Source: Bacteroidota bacterium
GTDB taxonomy: Bacteria; Bacteroidota; Bacteroidia; Chitinophagales; Chitinophagaceae
Assembly (NCBI GenBank): GCA_023430465.1
Contig: JAEZAM010000057.1
Location: forward strand, 7,838-71,837
Length of the DNA stretch: 64,000 bases
Direction: 5' to 3'
Shown here: positions 18,237-27,707 of the stretch, in pieces
How positions within the stretch are numbered: position 1 is the first letter of the stretch
Layout of the letters: every line of letters starts with the position of its first letter
Made by a program: the position numbers and the translations under genes
The notes under the pieces: model-generated
Told to the model about the DNA's origin: nothing
Databases searched by the model: none
Seen by the model: only the letters and a program-made list of their open reading frames with translations

Positions 18237-19820
18237 CTTCTTTTACAGAACATTTCCTATTTGCATTTAAACAAAAAGCTGCTGTTCGATGGCATAAATC
18301 TGTCGGTAAACCGGCATGATAAAATTGCATTGATAGGCAACAATGGGTCAGGAAAATCGACCCTGCTGAAAATAATAGCAGCTGAACTCCAGCCTGCAAG
18401 TGGGTACATGACCATTCAGGCGAAGCCCTATTATGTGCCGCAAATTTTCGGACAATACAACCACCTGAGCGTTGCCGAAGCATTGGGTATCGAAACAAAG
18501 CTGACTGCCCTCAGAAGTATTCTGGGCGGGTACGGAACAGAAGAAGCATACGCTTCCCTCGATGATGACTGGACGATAGAAGAGCGCTGCCTGGCTGCGC
18601 TCAGGTACTGGCAGTTAACGGAGGTGGACCTGTCTCAAAAGTTGGAAACCCTGAGCGGTGGGCAAAAAACAAAAGTATTTCTGGCCGGTATATCAATCCA
18701 GCAGCCTGAGCTTGTTCTGCTGGACGAGCCAAGTAATCATCTGGACAGTTCAGGCCGACAGCTCTTACGTAAGTTCATTGAATCTGTAAAAAGCACATTG
18801 ATTGTAGTGAGCCATGACAGAGCATTGCTAAATCTTCTTGGTACCGTTTGTGAGTTGGACAAAGACGGCATTTCGGTATATGGCGGCAACTTTCAGATTT
18901 ACACAGAACAAAAGGGGTTGCGAATGGCGGCACTCGCACAGGATGTTCAGAACACCGAGAAATCGCTCAGAAAAGCCAGGGAGAAACAGCGCGAGACAAT
19001 GGAACGTCAACAACGACTAGACAATCGTGGCAAAGGGAAACAGGAAAAAGCAGGGATTGCAAAGATCATGATGAACACTCTACGTAATAAAGCTGAGAAT
19101 AGCACCGCAAAATCAAAGGAGGTTCATGCTGAAAAGATAAGCGGTATATGGGAACAATTACATGATCTCCGTTCGGCATTACCTGATCCTGACAGGATGA
19201 GGTTTGGATTTGAGGATTCTGGTTTACACCGGGGCAAGATTCTTTTCGATGCTCAACAGATCAATGTTAGTTACACGGACCATAACTTATGGAAGAATAG
19301 CCTGACTTTTCAAATAAGAAGCGGCGAACGCATCGCTTTGAAAGGGGATAACGGCTCCGGCAAAACAACGTTGACTCAACTGATGTTAGGCAATCTCGAA
19401 CCGCTTACCGGGAGCATTCATCGGGCAATCAATAAATCAGTTTATTTTGATCAGGACTATTCTTTGATTGACGATGATGTAACGGTCTATACTCAAGCCT
19501 GTCAATTCAATACATCTGCTTTACAGGAACATGAAATTAAAATCAGGCTAACCCGGTTTTTGTTTGGCAAAGAGGATTGGGATAAACCTTGCAAGGCGTT
19601 GAGTGGGGGAGAAAAAATGCGGCTATTGCTATGTTGCTTAACGATCAGTCAGCAATCCCCCGACCTGATCGTTTTAGATGAGCCTACAAATAATTTAGAC
19701 CTGCAAAATGTTGAAATTCTAACAAGCGCGATCAATGGATACTATGGTACACTGCTGGTTGTATCACATGATGAAACTTTTCTGGAAGCTATAAATATTG
19801 AACGAACGATTCAGCTTTGA
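18234..19820 (+). CDS. ABC-F family ATPase (possible ribosome-protection protein)
   Basis: A 528-residue protein with two ABC ATPase domains and no membrane segments. Domain 1: Walker A GNNGSGKS 35-42, signature LSGGQ 140-144, Walker B LLDEP 162-166. A charged linker at ~228-330 is the P-site tRNA interaction region of ABC-F proteins. Domain 2: Walker A GDNGSGKT 371-378, signature LSGGE 456-460, Walker B LDEP 481-484. ABC-F proteins act on the ribosomal E site; some are housekeeping factors, others expel macrolides, lincosamides, streptogramins or pleuromutilins. The inducible-looking leader favours the second kind, but substrate is not readable from the sequence. Codon and base use looks slightly more AT-rich than its neighbours, hinting at transfer. 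Confidence 0.9.
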   Translation: MLLLQNISYLHLNKKLLFDGINLSVNRHDKIALIGNNGSGKSTLLKIIAAELQPASGYMTIQAKPYYVPQIFGQYNHLSVAEALGIETKLTALRSILGGYGTEEAYASLDDDWTIEERCLAALRYWQLTEVDLSQKLETLSGGQKTKVFLAGISIQQPELVLLDEPSNHLDSSGRQLLRKFIESVKSTLIVVSHDRALLNLLGTVCELDKDGISVYGGNFQIYTEQKGLRMAALAQDVQNTEKSLRKAREKQRETMERQQRLDNRGKGKQEKAGIAKIMMNTLRNKAENSTAKSKEVHAEKISGIWEQLHDLRSALPDPDRMRFGFEDSGLHRGKILFDAQQINVSYTDHNLWKNSLTFQIRSGERIALKGDNGSGKTTLTQLMLGNLEPLTGSIHRAINKSVYFDQDYSLIDDDVTVYTQACQFNTSALQEHEIKIRLTRFLFGKEDWDKPCKALSGGEKMRLLLCCLTISQQSPDLIVLDEPTNNLDLQNVEILTSAINGYYGTLLVVSHDETFLEAINIERTIQL

Positions 19821-19912
19821 CGTAAGTGCGAAGTGCAGGTGAATCTTCACGATCGTTGACCGAGTACCCGCCTGCCCTGCTTGAGCTCTCATCTCACCCC
19901 CAGCCGCCTCAC

Positions 19913-21112
19913 TTAAATATCGTGTCCCAGTTTCGAGCGCTTGGTATCCAGGTATTTCTCGTTATGGGGATTTGACTTTACCTTGATCGGAATGTTTTCA
20001 ACGATCTCCAATCCATAGCCGATCAGTCCAACGCGTTTTTTTGGGTTATTACTCATCAGCCTGAGTTTGCTGACATTGAGTGCGCGCAGTATCTGGGCAC
20101 CCACGCCGTAGTCACGTTGATCCATACCGAAGCCCAGGTGCAGATTTGCCTCTACGGTATCCATGCCTTCTTCCTGCAGCCGATAGGCCTTCAGCTTGTT
20201 CAGCAGACCTATTCCCCTGCCCTCCTGGTTCATGTAAAGGATAACGCCTTTCCCTTCCTGCTGTACCATTTCCATGGCTTTTTGCAGTTGCTCGCCACAG
20301 TCGCAACGCAGCGACCCGAGGATATCCCCGGTAAAGCAGGAAGAGTGTACCCGGACCATCACTGGTTCATCCTTCGCCCATTCACCCTTGATCAGGGCGA
20401 GGTGTTCGTTCTGGGATGATTTTTCTTTGAAAGCAACGAGCTTGAATTCGCCGTATTTGGTGGGCATATCAACCCGTACGATCTCTTCGATCAGCGAATC
20501 GCTCTTCAGGCGATACTCGATCAGGTCTTTTATGCTGATGATCTTGAAATCAAATTTTTTGGCCACTTCCAGCAGTTCGGGGAGACGCGCCATGGTGCCG
20601 TCGTCGTTCATGATCTCCACCAGCACACCACCGTATGGCGGGGGAAAGCCGGCAAGGCGGGCAAGGTCGACGGTCGCTTCGGTGTGACCCGCGCGGCGGA
20701 GGACACCACCTTTTTTAGCCCGGAGGGGGAAAATATGGCCGGGACGGCCAAGATCCCGGACATCAACAAAGGGATCGATTAGCGCCTGGATGGTCTTTGC
20801 CCGGTCGTGGGCGCTGATACCCGTGGTGCAGCCATGCCCAAGAAGGTCTACTGAGACGGTGAACGCGGTTTCGTGGAGGGCGGTGTTGTTGCTGACCATC
20901 AGGTCCAGCCCCAGCTCGTCGCAGCGTTCCTCCGGGAGAGGAACGCAGATCAGCCCGCGGCCATGTTTGCTCATGAAGTTCACCACTTCCGGGGTGATAG
21001 TGGCAGCGGCGGCAATGAAATCGCCCTCATTTTCACGGTCTTCGTCATCCACAACGATCACAATCCTGCCATTCCTGATATCCACAATCGCCTCATCGAT
21101 AGGGTCGAACAT
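19913..21112 (-). CDS. ribBA: RibBA: 3,4-dihydroxy-2-butanone-4-phosphate synthase / GTP cyclohydrolase II
   Basis: A 399-residue fusion that makes both precursors of riboflavin. The N-terminal half is DHBP synthase ([11 protein letters not shown] at 22-32, [24 protein letters not shown]). The C-terminal half is GTP cyclohydrolase II with the zinc cysteines C259, C270 and C272 in [18 protein letters not shown] and the catalytic QEGRGIGL. Both active sites look complete. Promoter box TACCTTTG (this strand) lies 15 nt upstream. No FMN riboswitch recognised in the short leader. Convergent with the ABC-F gene. Confidence 0.96.
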   Translation of the reverse strand: MFDPIDEAIVDIRNGRIVIVVDDEDRENEGDFIAAAATITPEVVNFMSKHGRGLICVPLPEERCDELGLDLMVSNNTALHETAFTVSVDLLGHGCTTGISAHDRAKTIQALIDPFVDVRDLGRPGHIFPLRAKKGGVLRRAGHTEATVDLARLAGFPPPYGGVLVEIMNDDGTMARLPELLEVAKKFDFKIISIKDLIEYRLKSDSLIEEIVRVDMPTKYGEFKLVAFKEKSSQNEHLALIKGEWAKDEPVMVRVHSSCFTGDILGSLRCDCGEQLQKAMEMVQQEGKGVILYMNQEGRGIGLLNKLKAYRLQEEGMDTVEANLHLGFGMDQRDYGVGAQILRALNVSKLRLMSNNPKKRVGLIGYGLEIVENIPIKVKSNPHNEKYLDTKRSKLGHDI

Positions 21113-21127
21113 ACATTTTGATTTTTA

Positions 21128-21135
21128 CAAAGGTA
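21128..21135 (-). promoter_or_regulatory. -7 box TACCTTTG for ribBA
   Basis: Exact TAnnTTTG match on the minus strand, 15 nt before the ribBA ATG. Confidence 0.5.
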
Positions 21136-21298
21136 GAACATTTCCAGGGCGGGAAAAGTTTAGCACCGGGGCAGCGGGGATATACAAAAATGTGTCCATA
21201 TAAAAGCCTAGTAGACAATGATAATTTGTTAATATTTGGCTACATTTATTTTTGAATTATTCCCTTTCTTTGCACCCAATCACGTAAACTAAACTAAT

Positions 21299-24200
21299 AT
21301 GCTAAAGAGAATTTTGTTCTTTATTGCGGTTCTATTGGTAGCCGGCTCGGTTTCCGGGCAGGTGACCACGAGCAGTATGAGTGGAACTGTAAGGCGCGGT
21401 ACAGGAGCGACGGATGTGCTGGCAGGCGCCACCATCACTGCGGTGCATCAACCATCGGGCACGCAATACTCGGCGATCTCCCAGACCAGCGGTCGTTTTT
21501 CCATCCCTAATATGCGCGTCGGCGGCCCCTATCATGTAGAGGTATCTTTTGTGGGATTTGAAACACAAAAATTCGACGATGTCACCCTTCGCCTCGCCGA
21601 GGATTATGTCCTGAACGTTCAACTGTCTGAAGCAGGTACTACGCTGGCCGCAGTAGCGGTTACAGCAGGTAGAAGGAACCCGATCCTGAACTCTGGCCGG
21701 ACAGGTGCCGTAACCAATCTCGGCCGCCGCGACATTGAACGACTTCCTTCCGTTACACGTAATATCAATGATCTCACCAGGGCTACCCCTCAGGCAAATG
21801 GTGCCGCTGTAGCGGGTGGTAACTACCGTCAGAACAACTTCACAATTGACGGCTCTGATTTTAATAACAGTTTCGGTATCGGTACCAACCTGCCAGCAGG
21901 TGGCGCACCGATCTCCCTCGATGCCCTGGAAGAAATCTCCGTTAGCATCACTCCATTTGATATCCGCCAGTCTGGCTTCATCGGTAGTTCCATCAATGCG
22001 GTAACACGCGCAGGTACTAACACCTTCTCCGGTTCCGTATACCGCTACTGGAGATCAGAAAAACAACAGGGTGATAAAGTCGGCAAACAGGAATTTGTGA
22101 GACCTCCGTTCGAATTCGAACAGATCGGATTCCGTATCGGTGGACCAATCATCAAGAACAAATTGTTCTTTTTCCTGAACTACGAAACAGAGAATCAGCC
22201 TAAGCAGGTTCAGACAAACGTAGCTGCCACTGCCCTCTCCGGCCCCGGATCTTTTGGTTCAGCACCAAACATCTCCCGGCCACTGGCTTCCGAGCTCGAT
22301 GAGATCAGCAATTACCTGCGTACAAACTACGGATACGAAACCGGTCCTTATGACAATTACAACACCGAGATCGAAAGAACAAAGATCATGGGTCGTATCG
22401 ACTGGAACATCAATAACCGCAACAGGCTCGTATTGCGGTACAGCCAGGTAGAAGGTGGTGAACCAAACCCCATCTCTACATCTACCAGCGGTTCCAACTT
22501 CAGCTTCCCTTCTGGTCTTGGTCGTGTAACCAACCAGCACATGTGGTACAAGAACTCCAACTACTTCCAGGGTGCAAACTTCTACTCTGGTGCGGTGGAG
22601 CTGACCTCACAGATCGGCAAGCGTTTCTCCAATACCTTTCGCGGTACATACACCTACCAGGATGACTCCCGTGAGTCTGACAGCCAGGTGTTCCCGCTCG
22701 TTGATATCCTGAAAGATGGCGCCGCGTTCGTAACCTTTGGTTATGAGCCATTCTCCCGCGGTAACCTCCGCCAGGTAAAAACCTACTCTGTAGTTGATAA
22801 CCTTACCTGGACCGCCGGTAAGCACAACTTCCTCGTCGGTGGCCAGTTTGAAACCAGCAAAACCGTAAATGGTTTTCAGCGTTTCGCTACCAGCTACTAT
22901 GTATTCAATTCATGGGAGGATTTCACCAGTGGTGCAAGCGCGATCAACTTCGCCCAGACGTATTCACTGGCTCCAAATTTTGAACAATCATTCCCCAGCT
23001 TCAAGTTTACCCAGTATTCACTCTATGGCCAGGATGAAATCGCCTTCAACAGGAAGTTCCGACTCACTGTTGGTCTGAGAGCTGACCTTCCAACTTACCC
23101 AAGTGTGGATGAAGTAAAAACACACCCCCTGGTGGAAGGACTGACCTTTGCCAATGGTGTTAAGATCAATACAGGCGTACTTCCAAAGAAACGCATCCTC
23201 TGGTCTCCACGGATTGGCTTCAACTATGATGTAAACGGCGATCGTTCTCTCCAGCTCCGTGGTGGTACAGGTATCTTTACCGGTCGTATCCCTTTTGTAT
23301 GGATCGTGAGCCAGTCGACAGATGCAAACATGCTGCAGATCACAGAAGGTATCAACAACCCCGGCAACAGACCATTTAATCCAGATCCTACCGCTTACCG
23401 CCCTGCTACCGTGCCTCCTGCAGGTACTGTGATAGGTGGTACTATCAGCGCCATGGATCCAAACTTCCGCTTCCCTCAAACCTGGAAGACGAGTCTTGGT
23501 CTTGATACGCGTCTCGGTGCCGGATTCATCTTCACCCTGGAAGCGATCTACAACAAGGATCTTCAAACAGCGCTCTTCACAAACGTGAACCTGAATAACC
23601 CTGCTCCACTGAACGTAGCCGGCTATCCTGACACACGTAATATCTACGGTGCAACCAACACTACCAGGTTTGTTAACCCGCTGACATCAGCAGGTCAACC
23701 CAGCCCAACTGGTACACAGGCACTGAATGCAACCGTGATCGGCAATGGTAAAAAAGGTCACTACTTCTCTCTGAGTGCGAAGATTGAAAAACAATTCAGC
23801 AAAGGCCTCTCTGGTTTTGTAGCTTATACCAAATCATATGCAAACAACCTGTATGATGGTTCCGGTGACCAGCCTTTGAGCGCATGGCAGCTTACTACCA
23901 GCGTAAATGGTACCAATACACCAACACTGGGCTATGCAGGGTTTATCGTACCTGATCGTATCTCTGCGTCAATCAGCTACAGAAGAGAATACCTGAAACA
24001 TCTCGGTACTACTATTTCCCTGTTCTATAACGGTGGCAGCGATGGCCGCTTCTCCTATGTATACGGTGCTGACTTCAACCGCGATGGGTACAACGGTAAC
24101 GACCTTATCTACATTCCAAAAGACGCTTCTGAGATCACGTTTGTACCAAAAACCGTTAACGGTGTAACGTACAGCGCACAGGAACAAAGCGATCTTTTCT

Positions 24201-24598
24201 TCCAGTATGTAGAGCAGGATAAATACCTGAGCAAGCACAAAGGACAGTATGCCGAGCGTAACGGTGGCCGTTACCCCTGGAGAAATCAGCTTGATGCAAA
24301 ACTGCTGCAGGACCTGTTTATCAATATTGGTAAAAACAGGAACACTATCCAGTTCAGCGTTGACGTATTCAACTTCGGTAACCTCCTGAACAGCAATTGG
24401 GGTAAAGTGAAGACACTGAACACGCCTTCACTGCTTGTTCCTCAGAACCAGAACAGCCTTGTACCAGGTGGCAACGTCAGACCAACGTTCCAACTGGCTA
24501 CAGACAGAAATGGCCTGGTAACAAGTACCTTCCGCAACAACGTAAGTATCATTTCCACTTACTACATGCAGTTTGGTCTCCGCTACCTGTTCAACTAA
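21299..24598 (+). CDS. TonB-dependent receptor, Oar-like, with N-terminal carboxypeptidase-regulatory domain
   Basis: A 1,099-residue outer-membrane protein: signal peptide (to VSGQ21), a carboxypeptidase-regulatory-like domain at ~23-110 (MSGTVRRGTGATDVLAGATITAV...), a plug at ~125-245 (DIERLPSVTRNINDLTRATPQ, then NNFTIDGSDFNNSFGIG and INAVTRAGTNTFSGS) and a long barrel ending FGLRYLFN. The layout matches the Oar/OmpA-related receptor family of Bacteroidota and myxobacteria, whose substrates are mostly unknown; some take up or export proteins or peptides. No SusD partner follows, so it is not a classic SusCD pair. Only a near-consensus -7 box (TTTCTTTG, 21265-21272) is seen. A strong terminator follows. 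Confidence 0.92.
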   Translation: MLKRILFFIAVLLVAGSVSGQVTTSSMSGTVRRGTGATDVLAGATITAVHQPSGTQYSAISQTSGRFSIPNMRVGGPYHVEVSFVGFETQKFDDVTLRLAEDYVLNVQLSEAGTTLAAVAVTAGRRNPILNSGRTGAVTNLGRRDIERLPSVTRNINDLTRATPQANGAAVAGGNYRQNNFTIDGSDFNNSFGIGTNLPAGGAPISLDALEEISVSITPFDIRQSGFIGSSINAVTRAGTNTFSGSVYRYWRSEKQQGDKVGKQEFVRPPFEFEQIGFRIGGPIIKNKLFFFLNYETENQPKQVQTNVAATALSGPGSFGSAPNISRPLASELDEISNYLRTNYGYETGPYDNYNTEIERTKIMGRIDWNINNRNRLVLRYSQVEGGEPNPISTSTSGSNFSFPSGLGRVTNQHMWYKNSNYFQGANFYSGAVELTSQIGKRFSNTFRGTYTYQDDSRESDSQVFPLVDILKDGAAFVTFGYEPFSRGNLRQVKTYSVVDNLTWTAGKHNFLVGGQFETSKTVNGFQRFATSYYVFNSWEDFTSGASAINFAQTYSLAPNFEQSFPSFKFTQYSLYGQDEIAFNRKFRLTVGLRADLPTYPSVDEVKTHPLVEGLTFANGVKINTGVLPKKRILWSPRIGFNYDVNGDRSLQLRGGTGIFTGRIPFVWIVSQSTDANMLQITEGINNPGNRPFNPDPTAYRPATVPPAGTVIGGTISAMDPNFRFPQTWKTSLGLDTRLGAGFIFTLEAIYNKDLQTALFTNVNLNNPAPLNVAGYPDTRNIYGATNTTRFVNPLTSAGQPSPTGTQALNATVIGNGKKGHYFSLSAKIEKQFSKGLSGFVAYTKSYANNLYDGSGDQPLSAWQLTTSVNGTNTPTLGYAGFIVPDRISASISYRREYLKHLGTTISLFYNGGSDGRFSYVYGADFNRDGYNGNDLIYIPKDASEITFVPKTVNGVTYSAQEQSDLFFQYVEQDKYLSKHKGQYAERNGGRYPWRNQLDAKLLQDLFINIGKNRNTIQFSVDVFNFGNLLNSNWGKVKTLNTPSLLVPQNQNSLVPGGNVRPTFQLATDRNGLVTSTFRNNVSIISTYYMQFGLRYLFN

Positions 24599-24619
24599 GC
24601 AACTTATTTGCAACATATC

Positions 24620-24664
24620 AACACGTCCCGTTCCACATTGATGGATCGGGGCGTGTTGTTTTAG
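24620..24664 (+). terminator. Intrinsic terminator after TonB receptor gene
   Basis: AACACGTCCCG (24620-24630) pairs with CGGGGCGTGTT (24647-24657), one G-U pair, followed by TGTTTTAG. Confidence 0.8.
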
Positions 24665-24731
24665 GGAAGTGGTGATGAGGAAAAAGCGGTGTAGCTGCGT
24701 GCTGGGAACGGCTTTCTGGAGAGGTGGCGTA

Positions 24732-24801
24732 AAAGGTTGTCAACCTTTTGAAGGTTGACAACTTTCGATTTTGCGTAGTTTAGACGGCATCTGAACCGTC
24801 T
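24732..24801. repeat. Two consecutive inverted repeats
   Basis: First: GTTGTCAACCTT (24736-24747), loop TTG, AAGGTTGACAAC (24751-24762), a perfect 12-bp stem extendable by A/T pairs. Second: AGACGG (24782-24787), 8-nt loop, CCGTCT (24796-24801). They lie between a terminator and the next promoter, so neither is needed to end the receptor transcript. Confidence 0.7.
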
Positions 24802-24890
24802 CGCACCCACCCTTCATCCACTTTTTTCACCAATCTCCACCCATTCCCTCTCCTGCCGTTTTTTGACTACCGCACCAGGTCTCCGATAGT

Positions 24891-24898
24891 TATCTTTG
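24891..24898 (+). promoter_or_regulatory. -7 box TATCTTTG for carboxylase gene
   Basis: Exact TAnnTTTG match, 23 nt before the ATG. Confidence 0.5.
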
Positions 24899-24921
24899 TT
24901 GGAATACAAAAGCAAGCCTCA

Positions 24922-26562
24922 ATGAATCCGGACTTCAAACGAAATGATGAAACCCTGACCAACCTGCTCCGTGAACGGAACAGTAAGCTGGAAAAGATCT
25001 TTCCTGGTGGCGGTAAAAAATCCATCGATAAGCAACATGAAAAGAATAAACTTACTCCCAGGGAACGGATCGATTACCTCGTAGACCGGGACAAACCGTT
25101 TATCGAGCTGGGCGCTTTCGCGGGGTATGAAATGTATGAGGAGCAGGGTGGCTGCCCGGCGGGCGGCACAGTAGCCGGCATGGGATATGTGAGCGGCAGA
25201 CAGTGTATCATCGTGGCCAACGATCAGACGGTCAAGGCCGGTGCCTGGTTTCCCATAACAGGAAAAAAGAACCTGCGACTGCAGGAGATCGCCATGGAGA
25301 ACCATCTTCCAATAATTTACCTGGTAGACAGCGCCGGCGTATTCCTGCCTATGCAGGACGAGATATTTCCCGATAAAGAACATTTCGGGCGGATGTTCCG
25401 GAACAATGCCCGGATGAGTGCCATGGGTATAACCCAGATCGCTGCGGTCATGGGAGCCTGCGTAGCGGGTGGAGCATACCTGCCCATCATGAGCGATGAA
25501 ACGCTGATGGTTGAAAACAACGGCTCCATTTTCCTGGCAGGCCCTTACCTCGTGAAAGCCGCGATCGGTGAAGACATAGATGCCGAAACATTGGGTGGCG
25601 CAGTGACGCACACCGAGATCTCGGGCATCGCAGATTATAAATTCAAGACCGAGCAGGAATGCATGGATCATATTAAAAATATGATGTCCATGCTGGCCGC
25701 ACCGGCCAATGCGGGTTTCGACCGGATCAAGACAGAGGCACCTGCAAAACCCGCCAAAGAACTCTACGGTGTATTCCCGGGTGATGGAAAACCTTATGAT
25801 ATAGTTGATGTCATTGACCGGATCGTGGACGGAGATGGCAAGGGTGCGAGCTCATTTGAACAATTCAAGGAAGACTATGGCAAAACCATTGTTTGTGGCT
25901 ATGCCCGCATCGAGGGCTGGGCTGTGGGCATTGTGGCCAACCAGCGAAAGATCGTCAAGAGCCGCCGCGGTGAAATGCAGATGGGCGGTGTAATCTATAA
26001 CGACAGTGCCGATAAGGCTGCCCGTTTTATCATGAACTGTAACCAAAAGAAAATCCCGCTGGTCTTCCTGCAGGATGTGACAGGCTTCATGGTAGGCAGT
26101 CGCAGTGAACATGCAGGCATCATCAAGGATGGCGCAAAGCTGGTAAATGCCGTCGCCAACTCGATCGTCCCAAAGATCACCATCATCATCGGCAATTCAT
26201 ATGGAGCTGGCAATTATGCCATGTGCGGCAAGGCCTATGATCCAAGATTCATCTATGCCTGGCCAACAGCAAAGATCGCGGTGATGGGTGGCGAACAGGC
26301 AGCCCGCACCCTTCTCCAGATCCAGGTGGCCGCCATGAAAGCCAAAGGTCAACTGGTCAGCGCTGAAGAAGAATCTGCTTTACTGAATGATATCAAGGGA
26401 AAATATGAAAAACAAACCTCACCCTATTATGCCGCCGCCAGGCTCTGGGTGGATGATATCATAGACCCACTCGATACGCGGCGTATTATTTCCGAAGGCA
26501 TTCATGCAGCGAACCATCAACCTCTAAACAATCCTTTCAGCCTGGGTGTATTCCAGGTCTGA
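24922..26562 (+). CDS. Acyl-CoA carboxylase beta subunit (methylcrotonoyl-CoA carboxylase type)
   Basis: A 546-residue biotin-dependent carboxyltransferase with both crotonase-fold halves. N half: GGGKKSIDKQHEKNKLTPRERI, VDSAGVFLPMQDEIFPD, GACVAGGAYLPIMSDE. C half: RGEMQMGGVIYNDSADKAARF, FLQDVTGFMVGS, then NSYGAGNYAMCGKAYDPRFI and YAWPTAKIAVMGGEQAARTL. The NYAMCGKAYDPRF...GGEQA signature is the methylcrotonoyl-CoA carboxylase form rather than propionyl-CoA carboxylase (AYDVM...GAKGA). That points to leucine degradation or a related branched acyl-CoA. The biotinylated alpha subunit is not in the window. rnhA follows after 9 bp. Confidence 0.88.
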   Translation: MNPDFKRNDETLTNLLRERNSKLEKIFPGGGKKSIDKQHEKNKLTPRERIDYLVDRDKPFIELGAFAGYEMYEEQGGCPAGGTVAGMGYVSGRQCIIVANDQTVKAGAWFPITGKKNLRLQEIAMENHLPIIYLVDSAGVFLPMQDEIFPDKEHFGRMFRNNARMSAMGITQIAAVMGACVAGGAYLPIMSDETLMVENNGSIFLAGPYLVKAAIGEDIDAETLGGAVTHTEISGIADYKFKTEQECMDHIKNMMSMLAAPANAGFDRIKTEAPAKPAKELYGVFPGDGKPYDIVDVIDRIVDGDGKGASSFEQFKEDYGKTIVCGYARIEGWAVGIVANQRKIVKSRRGEMQMGGVIYNDSADKAARFIMNCNQKKIPLVFLQDVTGFMVGSRSEHAGIIKDGAKLVNAVANSIVPKITIIIGNSYGAGNYAMCGKAYDPRFIYAWPTAKIAVMGGEQAARTLLQIQVAAMKAKGQLVSAEEESALLNDIKGKYEKQTSPYYAAARLWVDDIIDPLDTRRIISEGIHAANHQPLNNPFSLGVFQV

Positions 26563-26571
26563 CATGTTAAT

Positions 26572-27045
26572 ATGCACGATGTTATTACCATTTACACGGA
26601 TGGATCTTCCCGCGGCAATCCCGGCCCCGGTGGCTATGGCACGATCCTCATGGCCGGTCCCCACCGGAAAGAGCTTTCGCAGGGATACCGCCGTACCACC
26701 AACAACCGGATGGAGCTTATGGCCGTCATCGCCGGACTGGAAGCCCTGAAAAAAGAAGGGATGAATATCACCGTCTACTCCGACAGCCAGTATGTTGTGA
26801 AAGCAGTGGAACAGGGCTGGCTGAAAAAATGGATTGCAACGGATTTTCGCGGTGGCAAAAAAAACAGGGATCTCTGGACAAAATTCTATCATCTCTCCCG
26901 TAAGCATACCATAAAGTTTGTATGGGTGAAAGGTCATGCCGATAACCCATTGAACAACCGGTGTGATGAACTTGCCACGGCGGCCGCTGACGGAAAAAAC
27001 CTGATCGTTGATCAGGGATTCGAAGAACAGCCCAAACTACTTTAG
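26572..27045 (+). CDS. rnhA: Ribonuclease HI
   Basis: A 157-residue protein with the full RNase HI active site: D10 in IYTDGSSRGNPGPGG, E48 in NNRMELMAV, D71 in VYSDSQYVV and D132 in NNRCDELA, plus His122 in WVKGHADNP. It degrades RNA in RNA-DNA hybrids, for example R-loops and replication primers. The basic handle helix region (WLKKW...GGKKNRD) is present, as in the E. coli type. It lies 9 bp after the carboxylase and 3 bp before the PP-loop ATPase, so all three are probably one transcript without an obvious functional link. Confidence 0.95.
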   Translation: MHDVITIYTDGSSRGNPGPGGYGTILMAGPHRKELSQGYRRTTNNRMELMAVIAGLEALKKEGMNITVYSDSQYVVKAVEQGWLKKWIATDFRGGKKNRDLWTKFYHLSRKHTIKFVWVKGHADNPLNNRCDELATAAADGKNLIVDQGFEEQPKLL

Positions 27046-27048
27046 ATC

Positions 27049-27705
27049 ATGAAAAAAGACAGGGCCCTCTGCTCCTGGAGCGGCGGTAAGGATAGCTGTT
27101 ATGCGCTCATGCAGGCAATAAATACCGGTAATGAACCGGCAGTGTTGCTGAATGTGCTGAACGAAGAAGGAAAGATTTCACGTTCACATGGTATACCTGC
27201 TGCCATACTGCAACAACAGGCGGCCGCGATGAGCCTTCCCATTCACATGATCAGCAGTTCCTGGGCCGAGTATGAAATAAATTTTACCTCAGCCCTGCAC
27301 ACATTGAAGGAACAACACCAGCTATCTGTCGCGGTATTTGGTGATATAGATCTCCAAGCCCACAGGGACTGGGAAGAAATGGTATGTGAAAAAGCAGGAT
27401 TGACCGCCCTGCTTCCCCTATGGCAACAGGATCGGCGTTTGCTTGTAAATGCGATGCTCGACGGAGGTATTGAAACCATGATCGTAAGTTGCAATGAGAA
27501 GATGGGCGAACGGTTTATCGGCAGGACACTGACGAGAGACCTTGTAAATGAGCTGGAAGAACTTGGTATCGATCCCTGTGGTGAGAATGGCGAGTTTCAC
27601 ACTTTGGTGCTCAACTGTCCTTTATTCAAAAACAGGGTTACCGCACATGTTCGTGAAGCAACCCTGCATGATAAATATTGGTTTGGAATACTTACGTCAG
27701 GTTAA
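27049..27705 (+). CDS. PP-loop ATPase of the Dph6 (diphthine--ammonia ligase) family, COG2102
   Basis: A 218-residue protein opening with the PP-loop SWSGGKDSCYAL (residues 9-20), an ATP-pyrophosphatase signature for adenylation chemistry. The C-terminal half holds the family motifs VSCNEKMGERFIGR and DPCGENGEFHTLV. Archaeal and eukaryotic relatives amidate diphthine on elongation factor 2. Bacteria have no diphthamide, so the bacterial substrate is unknown and the ligase name should not be taken literally. Starts 3 bp after rnhA. Ends 2 bp from the convergent DUF6580 gene. Confidence 0.85.
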   Translation: MKKDRALCSWSGGKDSCYALMQAINTGNEPAVLLNVLNEEGKISRSHGIPAAILQQQAAAMSLPIHMISSSWAEYEINFTSALHTLKEQHQLSVAVFGDIDLQAHRDWEEMVCEKAGLTALLPLWQQDRRLLVNAMLDGGIETMIVSCNEKMGERFIGRTLTRDLVNELEELGIDPCGENGEFHTLVLNCPLFKNRVTAHVREATLHDKYWFGILTSG

Positions 27706-27707
27706 CG

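Larger units (their letters stand above)
24599..24921. other. 323-bp spacer with terminator and two stable hairpins
   Basis: No ORF supported. It contains the terminator at 24620-24664, the hairpins at 24732-24765 and 24782-24801, and the -7 box of the carboxylase gene at 24891-24898. Confidence 0.6.

Noticed and set aside
18203..18360. Out-of-frame TTG-initiated ORF overlapping the ABC-F start as a leader peptide
   Set aside because: It starts inside the structured leader and runs deep into the ABC-F gene; a leader peptide should end before or at the start codon.
21113..21298. FMN riboswitch upstream of ribBA
   Set aside because: The ribBA start is 15 nt from a promoter box, leaving no room for the aptamer, and its conserved segments were not seen.
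24919..25671. 250-codon minus-strand frame over the carboxylase gene
   Set aside because: Antisense shadow of a strongly conserved coding frame.
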